Assembly (NCBI GenBank): GCA_942159475.1
Contig: OW804096.1
Coordinates: 126,408,941-126,472,940, forward strand
Source of the DNA: Sthenelais limicola
Lineage: Eukaryota > Annelida > Polychaeta > Phyllodocida > Sigalionidae
Direction: 5' to 3'
Length of the DNA stretch: 64,000 nt
Part shown: piece after piece, positions 23,501 through 34,964 of the stretch
Layout of the letters: every line of letters begins with the position of its first letter
How positions within the stretch are numbered: position 1 is the stretch's first letter
The notes under the pieces: model-generated
Seen by the model: only the letters and a program-made list of their open reading frames with translations
Database searches by the model: none
What the model was told of the DNA's origin: nothing
Program-made: the position numbers and the translations under genes

Positions 23501-26500
23501 AGAAAACTAGCATCTAGACCTTCATCTGGCGCAAAGTCGTCAATACTTTTAACGGGTTCAAGGGACGCTGCAGCTGACACTGAACAGATAGCAAAAGAAT
23601 ACTTCATGTCATGAGAGTTCAATTCATCCAACATCATTTTTGGTACAATACATGAATAATATGTTCACACCTTTTTGTTTCCCCAACCCATTGCCTCACT
23701 CATTACCAGCGTAGCTAAAGTTCTAGGTATAATATTTCAATCAAATGAATCGAACGGTCTTGAAACAAATGATTATTTTCTATTCCACGGTAGTGCTTCA
23801 AAATAGAGAGCATTCTGACTGAATAATACACCCCTTTACTAAACTTCGCCAAACATTTACCTAAAGACAAACTAACTGTATATACAAAAGATATTTGATG
23901 TTTTTAATAAGAATATCGAGACATCAAGGCATTGAAATAGGACTACTTACAATCTATTTCTGGCTTCTCCTTATCTTTGTCCTTCTTGCCAAACCACCTT
24001 GACATGAACCCACCACCTTTATCATTACTAGGCGTGGTTGCGGGCGTAGTGGCAGGGGTGGTGGTGGTAGAGGTGGAGTTGGGCGAAGGTAAATCTGTCC
24101 CCGCAACCTTGAAGTTCGGCGCTGAGATAGACGTTGACATGGAAGACTGGGATGCAGTCGCACTTGACGTTGTTGTCGCTGGATTTGTGGCAGCCAATGC
24201 TGACATTTGTAGTCCAGGTATTGGTCTAGCAGGAGGGGCTATAGACAAAGATGAAAATATTGGGTACATTTTATGGGGAGTATTCATGGGCATAAATTGG
24301 GACGAAATACCTGCATCAAAGGTCTGTAAACTACAATTATCAGAATCACACATTTTTACCATAATGACATCATTAGAGGGACCAATCACAAACTGTACTT
24401 CACTGAATTATTACCTACTTTAATGAGTGTTTTTTCAGAGATGTGTATCTATCTCTGGAATTCATTTCCCTATCTTACGATATGTTTAAATAAAGAATGA
24501 CAATAGCAAAACGAGAATTAACTAAAAGATAAGCAGAAGTATCAATCTACAATTAACAACTAGAAATAAGGGTTCAGACATACCTGAAGAAGGCATATGA
24601 GAAACGTGTATGATACTATTCACCCAATTCCACACAAGACAATCGAATGAAATATCTTTCGACGCAACAATGCAGATGTTACAGGCAGAATTAAACCATC
24701 TTCTGACAAAATACTAGGTCTTCAAGAAGGAGCCAACCCATTCAACTATACATCTAACTTTTGACTCTACATGAACAACAATTCACACATGCTTAGTCTT
24801 TCGCCTTCAAACATAGATATATATATACTTGTTAAGAATAGATTAAGTTAGTTCACGTACCTTCTCGGATGCCTGTGGGTGTAGTAGCTGGAGTGACAGG
24901 TGCCGAGACAGACTTTGACCCATTAGCTACAGCGACGGCTGCTTCAGCAGCAGCCTTTATATCCTCCTCCTGTTGTACCACAGCATCATCCAGAGCTTTC
25001 TCTGCTAACTTCTCCTGTGCTTGACGCCGCTTGGCCGTTAAACCCTCCAGGAACCTGTGTTAAAGCAATGTATCACATTAGCCAAATGTGTACTTCAAGA
25101 ATTGATAATGGGCAGGCCAGCATTCTAAACGATAAATTTGGGAACAGCGGTGTAGTTCGTATTGATAATCAACAGGTAACTTATGATATATATGCTGGTG
25201 ATAAAAACTTGACAAAGCTAATTTTCAGAGTCTCAAAGTAAAAAGAAAGAAAAAAAATAGTACAAATATATCTTACAGGTCATAGTTTTGTTCTTCAGAT
25301 TCTTCGTGGATATCTAACTCATCTATCACTGTGTGCATTTCTTGTTTGTTGGTCTCCAACTGTTGTAATAATGTTTCTCGCTGAAAGCAAAAACATAATA
25401 TTTGGCAGGTGATCGACGGGAGAAATGAAAAAATGCTTGAAAATGACAAGTGGGTGAATACAGTGGATAAATGGTTAACTGGTTTGTACTTTTAAGACAA
25501 AAAGCATCCGAATTTCTCATAGTCTCTCTTACTTCTTAGGGTTTATTTAAGCTAAAACATGGTTATAGGAGAACAATCATCTCATCAAATCAGGAGAGAA
25601 TATAGCATGACTAAAACTAAAATTCCTACCTGAAGTTGAATAAAGGGTAGATTGAAAAATTTATGGATATATTTTAAACCAAAGCCATTCCGCATTGATG
25701 CCTCTGCATATCGAACTTCACCACCATTCTCGCCTCTGGAATTGGGAATGCATATGATTAGGTACTGCTTAGAAAAAATACGTATAACTATCAAAGAAAT
25801 AACTTATATTTTGTATACTCTACTTAGGAAGTACACCACTAAGCTTAATAAAGTATACCAATAAGTATCTTTCATAAGTATCTCTTGCCTTAAAAGAGAC
25901 AACCACCATTGGTTGGGAAACAATAAGCAAATTGTAAATTGTAACTAATAGCACTAGTTCCAGTCTCATTGGGTTTTAGAAGACCCAGGTAAGTAGTAAC
26001 TAGCATTAGCGTCAAACCCAAGTCAAGGTTAAAACATAATAAGGTCTGGTAAAAGCGTAGTGTATGTTTAAATGTAACCACACAGCATTACACCCATTGG
26101 ATTGAACATGAACTTCAGATAAAACTTAAAAAGATATGAATTTTGTTCAAATAGTGAACAGTCCTTGAAATATGACCTTATTCACTACAATATTCAAACT
26201 CGTGTGCCGCCCTAGGTGCTAATCCCCAACCCTTGTATAGAAAACCAAATCCTAGAGAATTCATTATATCTTCATGCTTAAGAATCAACTGTATGAAGGA
26301 AATGCCAGGGTAGGTGATGATTCATACGAATGTGACTAATAGAACTGTTCTCTTTTTGTTCCTTAGCGAGAGTAAGTCGCGGTTTCCACGCCAATTTCTG
26401 GACAAGCTCTACGACAATGCGAATCTCTTTTGCCTTTGTATATGGTAATGCGCAAAAAGAACATTTCCCTTTCCTCAAAAAGAATGGAATACTAGTGGAA

Positions 26501-29500
26501 TTTTATTCCTATAAATCTTGGTAACGTGTCAGAATGATAGTGAGATGGTTAGGGCAAGGATGAGCATAGAGTTTAGGGAAGGTAAGTGCGATGAATGTTG
26601 CATTATGTCTTAACTGAAAGCAGTCTAGAATATAGTTTACGTGGGTTACCTTTTGTATTGACTTTTGAAGTGGAAAGTTTAAATGGAATTCGTAAAACTC
26701 AATTAAGCCTATTAGAAAAACGGTAGTAGCACATACTTCGTTTATCTTTAAAATATTTCTTTCGGGAATGATATTATAGATTACAGTAGAAGCATAAAAG
26801 ATGGGTTGAGCCACATTTCCTGTCTTATGATTAAGTTATAACTGTTTAAGATGGGAAATAAAATAATATTATAAAGGGTTTCTAGTTGTATTAAGAGTAT
26901 GTTCCATATGCATCAAACTTTTAAACTTTAAGATGTTCCATTCCCGTTATTAGCATACATGTGATGTGATTGAAATCAATCAAATGTGTAAAACATACTG
27001 GATTTCAACAAGCAATACCTATCTAAAAACGTGAGCTAGGTGTAGCTACCGTACTAATATAATTGTTAATACACAAGGAAATACGTTAACAAGATCTGAT
27101 ACATGAAAATTAGAAGACTACAATCTCCATTAGTAGCTGAATTTCTTTAGAATCAGTCGTTAGTATCTATGTAGTAGATAAATATACACGTGAATTCAGA
27201 GAGAATGTTGTAAATACAGACATGGTTCCGTAGTGATAGTTGTTGCACCTAGCTACCTATTGCTTACCTATTGAGTTCTTCTATGAAATACCTAACAGTA
27301 TCTTCCGTGACAGTACGATGGTGTCCCATGTCCCGATGATTTGCCAATACAAGAACTGGAATGCTTGGTGGAACTTTTGGCAGTTCCCTCTGAACATAAT
27401 CAAATGTCCTATAAAATAGCAATGAAAAGTAAAAAATTATATAATGTGAAAAGATGAAGGGGAGGTCTCATAATAATATTATTATCGAATGACCGTAAAT
27501 TCCTCAATCTTGTCCTTCTAATGTTCAATTTAGATTATATAAATTTATTTTAAGCAAATGATAATAGGATTACTTTATTAAACAGATCTAACACTGGATA
27601 ATCATTTGAAAAATGATAGACAAGTGCATGGAATATAATATAAATCTCACCATTGCTTTGTTATGTCCATTAGCATTATGACTCCGTGCGTTCCTTTATA
27701 AACATCAATAAACTCCGCGTCTAAGCATGGGTCTTCTGATAACTGAAAACAGATTCATTTGAATTCACATGAAGTGCATTTAACGAATTAAACAGTATAT
27801 CAAACTAAAGAAACGAGAACTTCGCTTTCATATTCTACACAAATAAGAACAAAAACCAGCGGGCGAATAATGTGTAATTATTGTAAAATTCGCTATTTTA
27901 ATAACTGAATAAAGTTTCAAGCATCAGAATTAGATCAGCTAATTTTTAAAAAAGGTAAACAGTTCATTTAGCTGTTAAACAAGATTAGAAAATCATACGC
28001 ATGAAATGTACTTCCAGATTAGGAAACATCAATAAGTCGATACAAAATATAAGATTTTAGAAATTGAAAAAGTATATTGATAAATGTGGATGAATCATTT
28101 ATTCAGGGTCCGCCAAATCGGTAATCTGGTGTCTGGGCAAAAAAGACTACCCAGAAAATAGTAAAACGGTTGCCCAAATTGTGCAGCTGACTTGATTATG
28201 GACATACAATGAAAAATAATTAATAATCCAAAAGCTCCGAAGCTGCCGATGCCGCAGGCCATATGAATTGAATTGAATTCGAGATTTGCTTTGAATGAAT
28301 GACAAATGCCTAAATATGGTCCTGTGAAATTTTCTCCGATTTGGCAGACCCTGTTTATAGAGAGAGTATAAAAGGCATAACACACTCCATGCAATCTTAT
28401 GACTCAAGTCATGCATACCGAAGGATCGGGTTGGCAATCAGCACCTAGACCGTCAGGTACATTTTTGGCTGAAGCCTTAAATTAAACAACATAAATGAAC
28501 TTAGAGCTATGTGATACGGGGATAACATAATAAATGTAACACCTGTTGAACCTACACTGTCATTGAAAGTAAATTGCCTCAATTTTGCCTTAATTATAAG
28601 CAGAGACTAAGCTTAATAATTGCATGGCAAGGCAATGTATGCTTAGATAAAACCTCCAATTTGATCGAAACGTAAATCACTTAAATTTATAAATGATGAA
28701 TCAGAACATCAAACTAGGCATAATTTTTTCAGTCAATTTGGGTGAATAGATTTGGCAATTAAAGAGGTTTGGCAAGAAAGTTTCAAAACCCAATCTTGAG
28801 AGTGATATCTGAGAATACCCTATACATATATGGAAATATTTCTCTACATACTATTGCCATGAAAATTGGAAGGGCGGATTTTTTTTTATATTATCCCTTA
28901 AAGAATGAAGCATTCAGACACAGCCGCTCATGGGGTTCGAACCCAGTACCCCTCGGATTCTCTGAGCGCGTTAGCAGCTGCTCCTCCCTGACCGCCCATG
29001 GGCATGATAATTACTTTTAATGACCGTGTAGTTAAGAAACCTTTCAAAAATAATAAACCGCGACATAAATGGTGAAATAAATCAGAGAATACTGACTGAC
29101 CTATAATGTCATTAACCAAGAACCAACAAAGCATAAATCCCATGAAAGCTGATATCGATAGCAAGAGTATGAGACAACATTTCAAATGATCAACGTGAGG
29201 AAATGATAGGAATAACACAAATAGGTACAATTTCATAAATTATGCATGCAACAGGTGGTTTCGGAATAAACGTGAAAGGGAAAGGTTCGGCTGATGTAAA
29301 TAATTACATTCATGGAGTGCATGATAGGGCGTACTTGACTTCTTTTACAAGCATGCATCTTTAGATATAGAGACAGGTCAGCTTAGTGAATTTGACATAC
29401 CCCTTGCCCATTATCTAACTTGAGTCCATCGATTTTCTTTTTCTTTTTACCCTTGTCCACAACGTCCCAGACTTCAACTTTCACAATATCATCCGTAGCT

Positions 29501-31192
29501 TTGTAGTTCCATTGAATGCTAGCAACCTATCCAGAAGAATGAGAAGATAACAAATAAAATTATAATCATCACATCGGATTGCTTTACAGATATTGGAGTG
29601 TCATTTGATAGTATCAGTAACAAAAACTATCCTTTCACGTGAGTGAAGTATGTATAGATCTACAAATATGTATGTATACATAGATGTTGTCTAAGAGATA
29701 TTTTCCCTTTCATGACTTATATATCAAATATCATTACCTGAATTTCCTCTGTAGGAATGTATTCTTCTTTGAACTTTTGTCCTTGTAACCGCATAAACAC
29801 ACATGTTTTTCCCACGTTCCTGTCTCCCTTCAATATTAATTTCACTGTAAGAGCAAAACACACACCATCAATAACCACTAAAAACGAGGATAATGTTATA
29901 CAACAGGATAAAATTACTCGAAGGATGTCAAGCTCATTTCATATGAGAGATGATTTGTGTATGACATGTAACTAGAAAACAGCAAAACATAATTATTTTA
30001 GCTGTATATAAGTACACGACGTGAGCTACTATTAGTTTATGGGAGGGTTAAAGAAATGTTCGTATAGAATAATCTATCAATGTTAGTTACAAATACAATT
30101 ACGGACTGGGGGAGGACCGAATAGGAGTTCCCACCCCATCCTAAATCAATGAACAAGTATGTTACAGTATGTCTTTATATGAAAATATATAACAAGACTA
30201 AATAACGTCACTTTATAATATATGATGGGGGAATTCTTATTAAAAAACAGGACTGTCTGTTAATAAGAGGAGATTAATGTAGGTCGATTGTAACAACCCA
30301 TTTGTTTCCCCATTCCATATTAGATAGTTGGATTCAGACAAAGAAACGTTGGCTTTAGCACATATCTCAGTAAGATTCTTGGTGCCGGTATACATACCCC
30401 AATGAATGGAAGAAAAAGTATATTCCATACACGATTCATTGGAGACTATACCAAGTATAGCCTTAGACAAATATTAAAAATCATGTAACCAATTATTTTT
30501 TATGAACTTTGATATTCCATATTATTAAAGAACTTGTCCCTATCAATCCAAAATTCTGAATTTGCAGATAGGTTTATATTTGTGTGCCCATAATGAAAAA
30601 TGTTGTCTTCACTGATGGTTATTTGTATGGATCAAATTTATTCTTTCTATGTCAGACTGCCACACAAAGGCATTTCAATTCAGTCATATTATGTTTATCT
30701 CCTTCCCTGATAAGGGAATTAAAACTTAAAATTCCATATATTTACTGAGAAACATTATAAACACCAAAGTTGACTTACATAATCTCCAGAAAAAGGGTCC
30801 TAACCGACCGAAGTTGATTTTGTTTTTGAATATTTTTGTTGGCCAGACATTTAAAATAACACATATTTAAACAAAATTAATACGCATAACTCACTTTTGC
30901 AGTTATTTTCATACGTTGCCATCAAACTGTCAAATCTCTTCTACCATAAATTCCAAGATTAGTTTCTATGAGAAAACTTTACATGCTGATCAGATTCATG
31001 TTAAATGGGTAGACTGAGTGCATTATAAAACCTACGCATTATTTATATTTAAGAACACTTACTATTATACTGTACACCCTTAGCGAATTTGCGCTGCAGG
31101 TTTGCCCCCATGGCCTGCATGCCAGGGGGAGTAGCAGCCTTCTTCTCCTCCACCTTCGCATCGCTGCTGCCGAGAAGTTTTCGGAAGAACAT
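20587..31192 (-). CDS. RABL6: RABL6 (Rab-like GTPase 6 / PARF), 15 coding exons
   Basis: Atypical Ras-superfamily protein linked in vertebrates to proliferation and ARF binding. Coding exons in transcript order: 31063-31192, 29738-29844, 29401-29526, 28419-28475, 27651-27742, 27268-27408, 25630-25735, 25277-25380, 24861-25054, 23951-24238, 23432-23579, 22459-23098, 21894-22005, 21153-21292, 20587-20811. Phases agree at every junction, giving 869 residues (human about 730). N-terminal [12 protein letters not shown] precedes the P-loop GDRNVGKT (about 50-57). WDVVDKGK stands where Rabs have WDTAGQE, as in vertebrate RABL6. Further matches are ANHRDMG, the segment [27 protein letters not shown], a Lys-rich tail and the end GGDYESL. 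A polyglutamine run and acidic Asp/Gly runs enlarge the disordered C-terminal half. The 57-base fourth exon is the least certain one. The start is [10 protein letters not shown], like the vertebrate start. Confidence 0.94.
22804..22851 (-). repeat. Polyglutamine tract in RABL6
   Basis: Sixteen codons encode a run of Gln interrupted by two Leu (Q7-L-Q3-L-Q4), mostly CAA with occasional CAG, and CTA for Leu. It lies in the large 640-base exon beside Asp- and Gly-rich runs. It is a length-variable, disordered segment absent from the vertebrate proteins I remember. Confidence 0.9.
28104..28353. mobile_element. hAT-like MITE, 250 bp, in a RABL6 intron
   Basis: The left end CAGGGTCCGCCAAATCGG and the reverse complement of the right end CAGGGTCTGCCAAATCGG differ at one of 18 positions. 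CAGGG-type termini with a GCCAAA-like continuation are typical of hAT elements. No clean 8-bp target duplication is left; only a short TTTAT-like similarity flanks the element. No coding capacity. Confidence 0.7.
28419..28475 (-). CDS. RABL6: Candidate 57-base cassette exon of RABL6
   Basis: A 19-codon open block has an acceptor TTTAATTTAAG before it and a strong donor GTATGC after it. It encodes [19 protein letters not shown]. It is symmetrical (phase 0 on both sides), so including or skipping it keeps RABL6 in frame between the [16 protein letters not shown] segment and [11 protein letters not shown]. Vertebrate RABL6 has a short variable segment at this point. The exon is already counted in the RABL6 entry. 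Confidence 0.55.
28879..29003 (-). mobile_element. tRNA-derived SINE fragment
   Basis: On the minus strand a tRNA-like head carries a perfect B box GGTTCGAACCC (plus 28933-28943 region) about 40 bases after an A-box-like GAGGAGCAGCTGCTAACGCG. A roughly 40-base body and an A9 tail (plus 28879-28887) follow. The acceptor and anticodon stems do not close, so it is not a working tRNA gene. Head, short body and A-tail fit a small SINE. No target duplication was identified. Confidence 0.6.
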
Positions 31193-34100
31193 TTTCCAGT
31201 TTTTCCTATATTCACCTAAGCGTTAGATAGATCAAGTCAGTAGCACCGGGGTCATCATAGATGAACCTTGATTGAATGGTAAGATCTTCTCGCCATGACC
31301 AAGCAATCTAAGGGCTATTGGAGCATCTGGAAGGGAAAAAAGTTAATAAATTTCAGTGTCACTTCCTGGGCACTTGAGTGGAAAAAACTTATCCATTAAT
31401 TCCGCCATTCGCTAGAAGTGAGGAAAACTAGAACATGAACCTCCTAAAAAGTAAGGAGAAGCAAACAGGTTATTATGTATACGTCTCAGATGTTGTATAT
31501 ACATGTATAATCTCCCTGAGAGAAACAACATGTGTGCTCGTTATTGAGGACCTAAATAGATTATAGTGCAAACTTAAACCGTTTCAAAACATTAAGCACA
31601 TGTATGAGTCCTTGGAAAATCTATTTGTCTTTAATATCCAGATAGACAACTTCAACGAAAAAAAACCTGTCTTGCCTCTGAACATGTGATTTTATTATGC
31701 AGAAATAAAAGAAAAGTTCCAGTACGTGTTGTAGCAAAACTGTTGGACACTGCAACAGATGCAGATTCATTGCTGATGCAGGTAGACTTATTTAGATACA
31801 TGCCCATGGTAGGACGATAAACAGTCGACATGAGGGCTATCTTTACACAATGTTTAAGCATGAAATATAATTAGAGAGAAAACATAATCATTTCCATTTC
31901 CAGAAAACGGTAACAATGTCATTTAAACTCTGAATCCAATGTTATCATGTTATTGTACATGATAAATGAATAAGACTAGTCAGTCATCTTCAAAACGCAT
32001 TGATATAAAAATACAGTGAACGCCAAAAATAATCTCTCTTTTGAAAACATAATTTTAATCAAATTCACGACCTAACCTTTCTTTACCCATGCCCACATGT
32101 AATAACGATGGTCACAGAAGGAAGCTAAAGAATAAACACAATCATGGGTGGTAAAAAATAATCCACCGACAGTATAGTATGATGTATACTACAGGTAAAT
32201 TCATCTTTTGGCGATGCTGCTGCGGGATGTGAAAAGGCAGGACAATAGTATTTGGTATTCACCATCACATCTATCATTATTTATAGAAGCAAATATATCC
32301 TGCTCATGAATACTAAACAAGTGTACACTTTGTCTTCACCAGTTACTACTAGAGAAATTAATCATGTGTGTCACATCGACTAATCAATACTGTATTTTAC
32401 TATCTGTCGATGGCATCATTATTGTCATGTGATGGACGCAGACTAGAAAATAAACTAGAAAAAAATACATATATCGCCCATAGAATGGACATCGTGCCAA
32501 GGGTGCAACGAAAATACAAATTTAAGTGCACAATATGTCTAAGACGTCTTGTTTGATCTTTAAATGTAAATTAATAAATGTAAATTCCCTGAAAAGGATA
32601 ACCATATCAAGCCTAAACACAGGAAAGAGTGACGGAATGGAACGCTACCAACATACCGTCCTTATCAATACCTCTACAGTACTTCATAAATAACCTTTGA
32701 AAAATAATAGTTTTGTATAGACTGCACAACAAAACTGCAGTACGAAATTGGGTAGTTTGTTTGCGGCCTAACGTATTGTGTTTAATGGTTTATCATATGG
32801 TGCACAACTGTGAGTTGAATATTAAGCACGCCAACTCTACATTAAAATCATAAACAATGGATAGCAAATTTCTCTCCTAAACAAGTGAACTGAATTCGGG
32901 TCAATCTAGAGGCATGTAGTTGTATTAGGTCACAGTCACACTAAACAACACACATGAGAAGAATGTAGTACATCTTTGAAGAGATAAGTTCAAGATTACT
33001 TTGACTAGACTAACTAAACAAATACAGAAAAATGAATAAATGAAGAGTGATTGGAGCCGATCGAATTGTGATAGCTTATCTATGCCAAACCACGAACTTT
33101 AAACTGATCTATGCCAAACCACGAACTTTAAACTGATGACATCTGTGCGAGGAAATCGAGAGAGAGAAAAGGTTTATACTGGTGGTGGTGGGGGTGGGAT
33201 AATTTTAGTACTAAGACTTACATAAACACATGCGGAGTGATACATGACACAGAGAAATGCAACTCTTCATGGCTTATCCTAAGATATTTATGAGAGCAAC
33301 AGCAGGTAAAATAGTAGTGTACGGGTACCGGTATTGATAACACGTACATGACTATATTCCACGGTGGCAGCGTTACATATTTAATTCACTAAAACGATAA
33401 CGACCATCACATTGACATAAGTTTATAAACTTTGAATATTGTTGGGTAATAAATACAGTACCGTACGGTACGTCTACGATATATAGCTCGTTAGGCGATT
33501 ATAGGCCTACAGGAACTAGACTATAGTTTTCTTCCTTGGTTCCGCAACTTATTGTTTGCTAATAAATATAAATTATTTTTAGTTGGAAGTGCCATACAGA
33601 GGCTACCGTATAGATATGAAACCTTGGTTCACATGTCGTGTATGCAGTAATGCATGGTACCGTAGGGCTTACAGGTGCATTTAAAAATTTTAAATTGTTA
33701 TTTCAAATAGGCCTATTAATATTATGACAGAGTAACTCAGGCCTGTCAATATCACATCAACTAGGGCAAATTGGGCGCAGGACTAGCTTCATACTATTGA
33801 GTGAGTGACCTAAGGGTACTACCGGTATTAGTTTTATCTAATAACCCTCACCCCCTTAATAAATGCTCTCCATTCATTCATTAGCTCTATGCTTTCACAT
33901 AACGTACAGTAACGTAGCCTACTGTATTGTATTATGAGACTATCCTTGGCTTGAGAATCGCCTAAATCCGGGCCTAAATCTTTGGTCAAATCATAGTTTC
34001 ATACGTATAGGAATATTTCAGATACTGATGCATATAGGGTAAGGAAAAACATAGAAGCAAGGAATAATAAAGCGTTAATTACAAAGTCAAATATGACATA

Positions 34101-34726
34101 TCATCCGTTTATTCATTTAAAAATTAAATTAGATCATGACTTAAGTTTTAACTAAGGCTAATGACATGGACAGTTATACTAGAGTATAGGCCTCACTCAC
34201 TAATGTCATGAAATGTAAAACGATGTGTCGTGTCCTGATAATACTTCAATCAACTGATCATGACTCCCATAGTAGGCTACCGTAGGTTGTGCCATTGCAA
34301 TTTGCAATTAAATAATAATAATTTTAAGACCGGGACTCACAGACATAGGGGTCATCTGTGAAAATACATGTCGGCACATAGTCATACTCATAGGACTGTC
34401 TAGTCAGACTTTAGCCCTGAGATCCAGGCCTAAGCAATTGGACGACGAAGTTAAATTCGGAGTTCCAATAACAAGAAGTAACAGTGCCATGAAATCAGCA
34501 CCCCTCCCTACCTCTCACTGTCACTCTAATTGATCTGATTTAAAGAGACAGTGCAGTTATAGCATAGGCATAGCCTACGCCTACGGTACCTCCAAATGAA
34601 CAGCCTTTGGGTGACCACACCCACTTTCCACCCCACAAATCCCCGTGAAGGAACACATTAAAATCCTTAGTAGACCATCAAATGAAGGAGATATTTCGGG
34701 GTGTATGAGCAAAAGATTTAACTTAC
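31193..34726 (-). other. RABL6 5' intron and leader
   Basis: No coding exon is visible. An acceptor ATAG just upstream of the start codon (exon from 31205 downward) suggests that the leader is spliced to a non-coding exon at about 34.7 kb, making this a 3.5-kb 5' UTR intron. It contains a 29-bp tandem duplication at 33078-33135 and a (GGT)n-like purine-rich stretch near 33180. Confidence 0.4.
33078..33135. repeat. Tandem duplication, two 29-bp copies
   Basis: Two identical, directly adjacent copies (33078-33106 and 33107-33135) begin ATCTATGCCAAACCACGAAC. Identity over the whole unit suggests a recent local duplication or an assembly artefact. Confidence 0.9.
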
Positions 34727-34838
34727 TTTGACCATTTCTTGATAAAATATACAGTGAAGTATGCTTCAGCCACAAACAACTCTGTAAACCGGAAGTTGCT
34801 GTACATAACCACGACGCAACCGTGTGGCCGTCTTCCGG
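34727..34838 (-). promoter_or_regulatory. Probable RABL6 promoter and non-coding first exon
   Basis: ACCGGAAGT (34788-34796) and CTTCCGG (34832-34838) are ETS-family sites facing opposite ways, a pattern common in housekeeping promoters without a TATA box. On the minus strand a strong donor GTAAGT (plus 34721-34726) follows a possible leader exon ending at 34727. It would splice to the acceptor at 31206-31207, 14 bases before the RABL6 start codon. This is consistent but unproven without transcripts. Confidence 0.45.
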
Positions 34839-34932
34839 CTATGAGATTTGCGCTGACATCTTGTGCTGGAATTTAGAACTAAAGTTGGACCATTTCGCGC
34901 CAGAGCGACAGTGGCGACATCTTTGTGTGGAC

Positions 34933-34964
34933 ATAAGATAAGATAAGATAAGAGGTTTTTTATT
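34933..34964 (-). repeat. LINE-like 3' end: AATAAA followed by (CTTAT)n
   Basis: The minus strand reads CCTTTAAAGGCAAATAAA and then four CTTAT units (plus 34933-34952). A poly(A) hexamer (plus 34959-34964) next to a pentanucleotide microsatellite is the usual tail of truncated CR1/L2-like retroposons. How far the body extends to the right (about 35.0 kb) is not clear. Confidence 0.45.

Noticed and set aside
28095..28394. 99-codon minus-strand frame in a RABL6 intron
   Set aside because: It overlaps the hAT-like MITE almost exactly, so it is non-coding repeat sequence.
28920..29003. A functional tRNA gene on the minus strand
   Set aside because: The B box is perfect but the acceptor and anticodon stems do not pair; a SINE head fits better.
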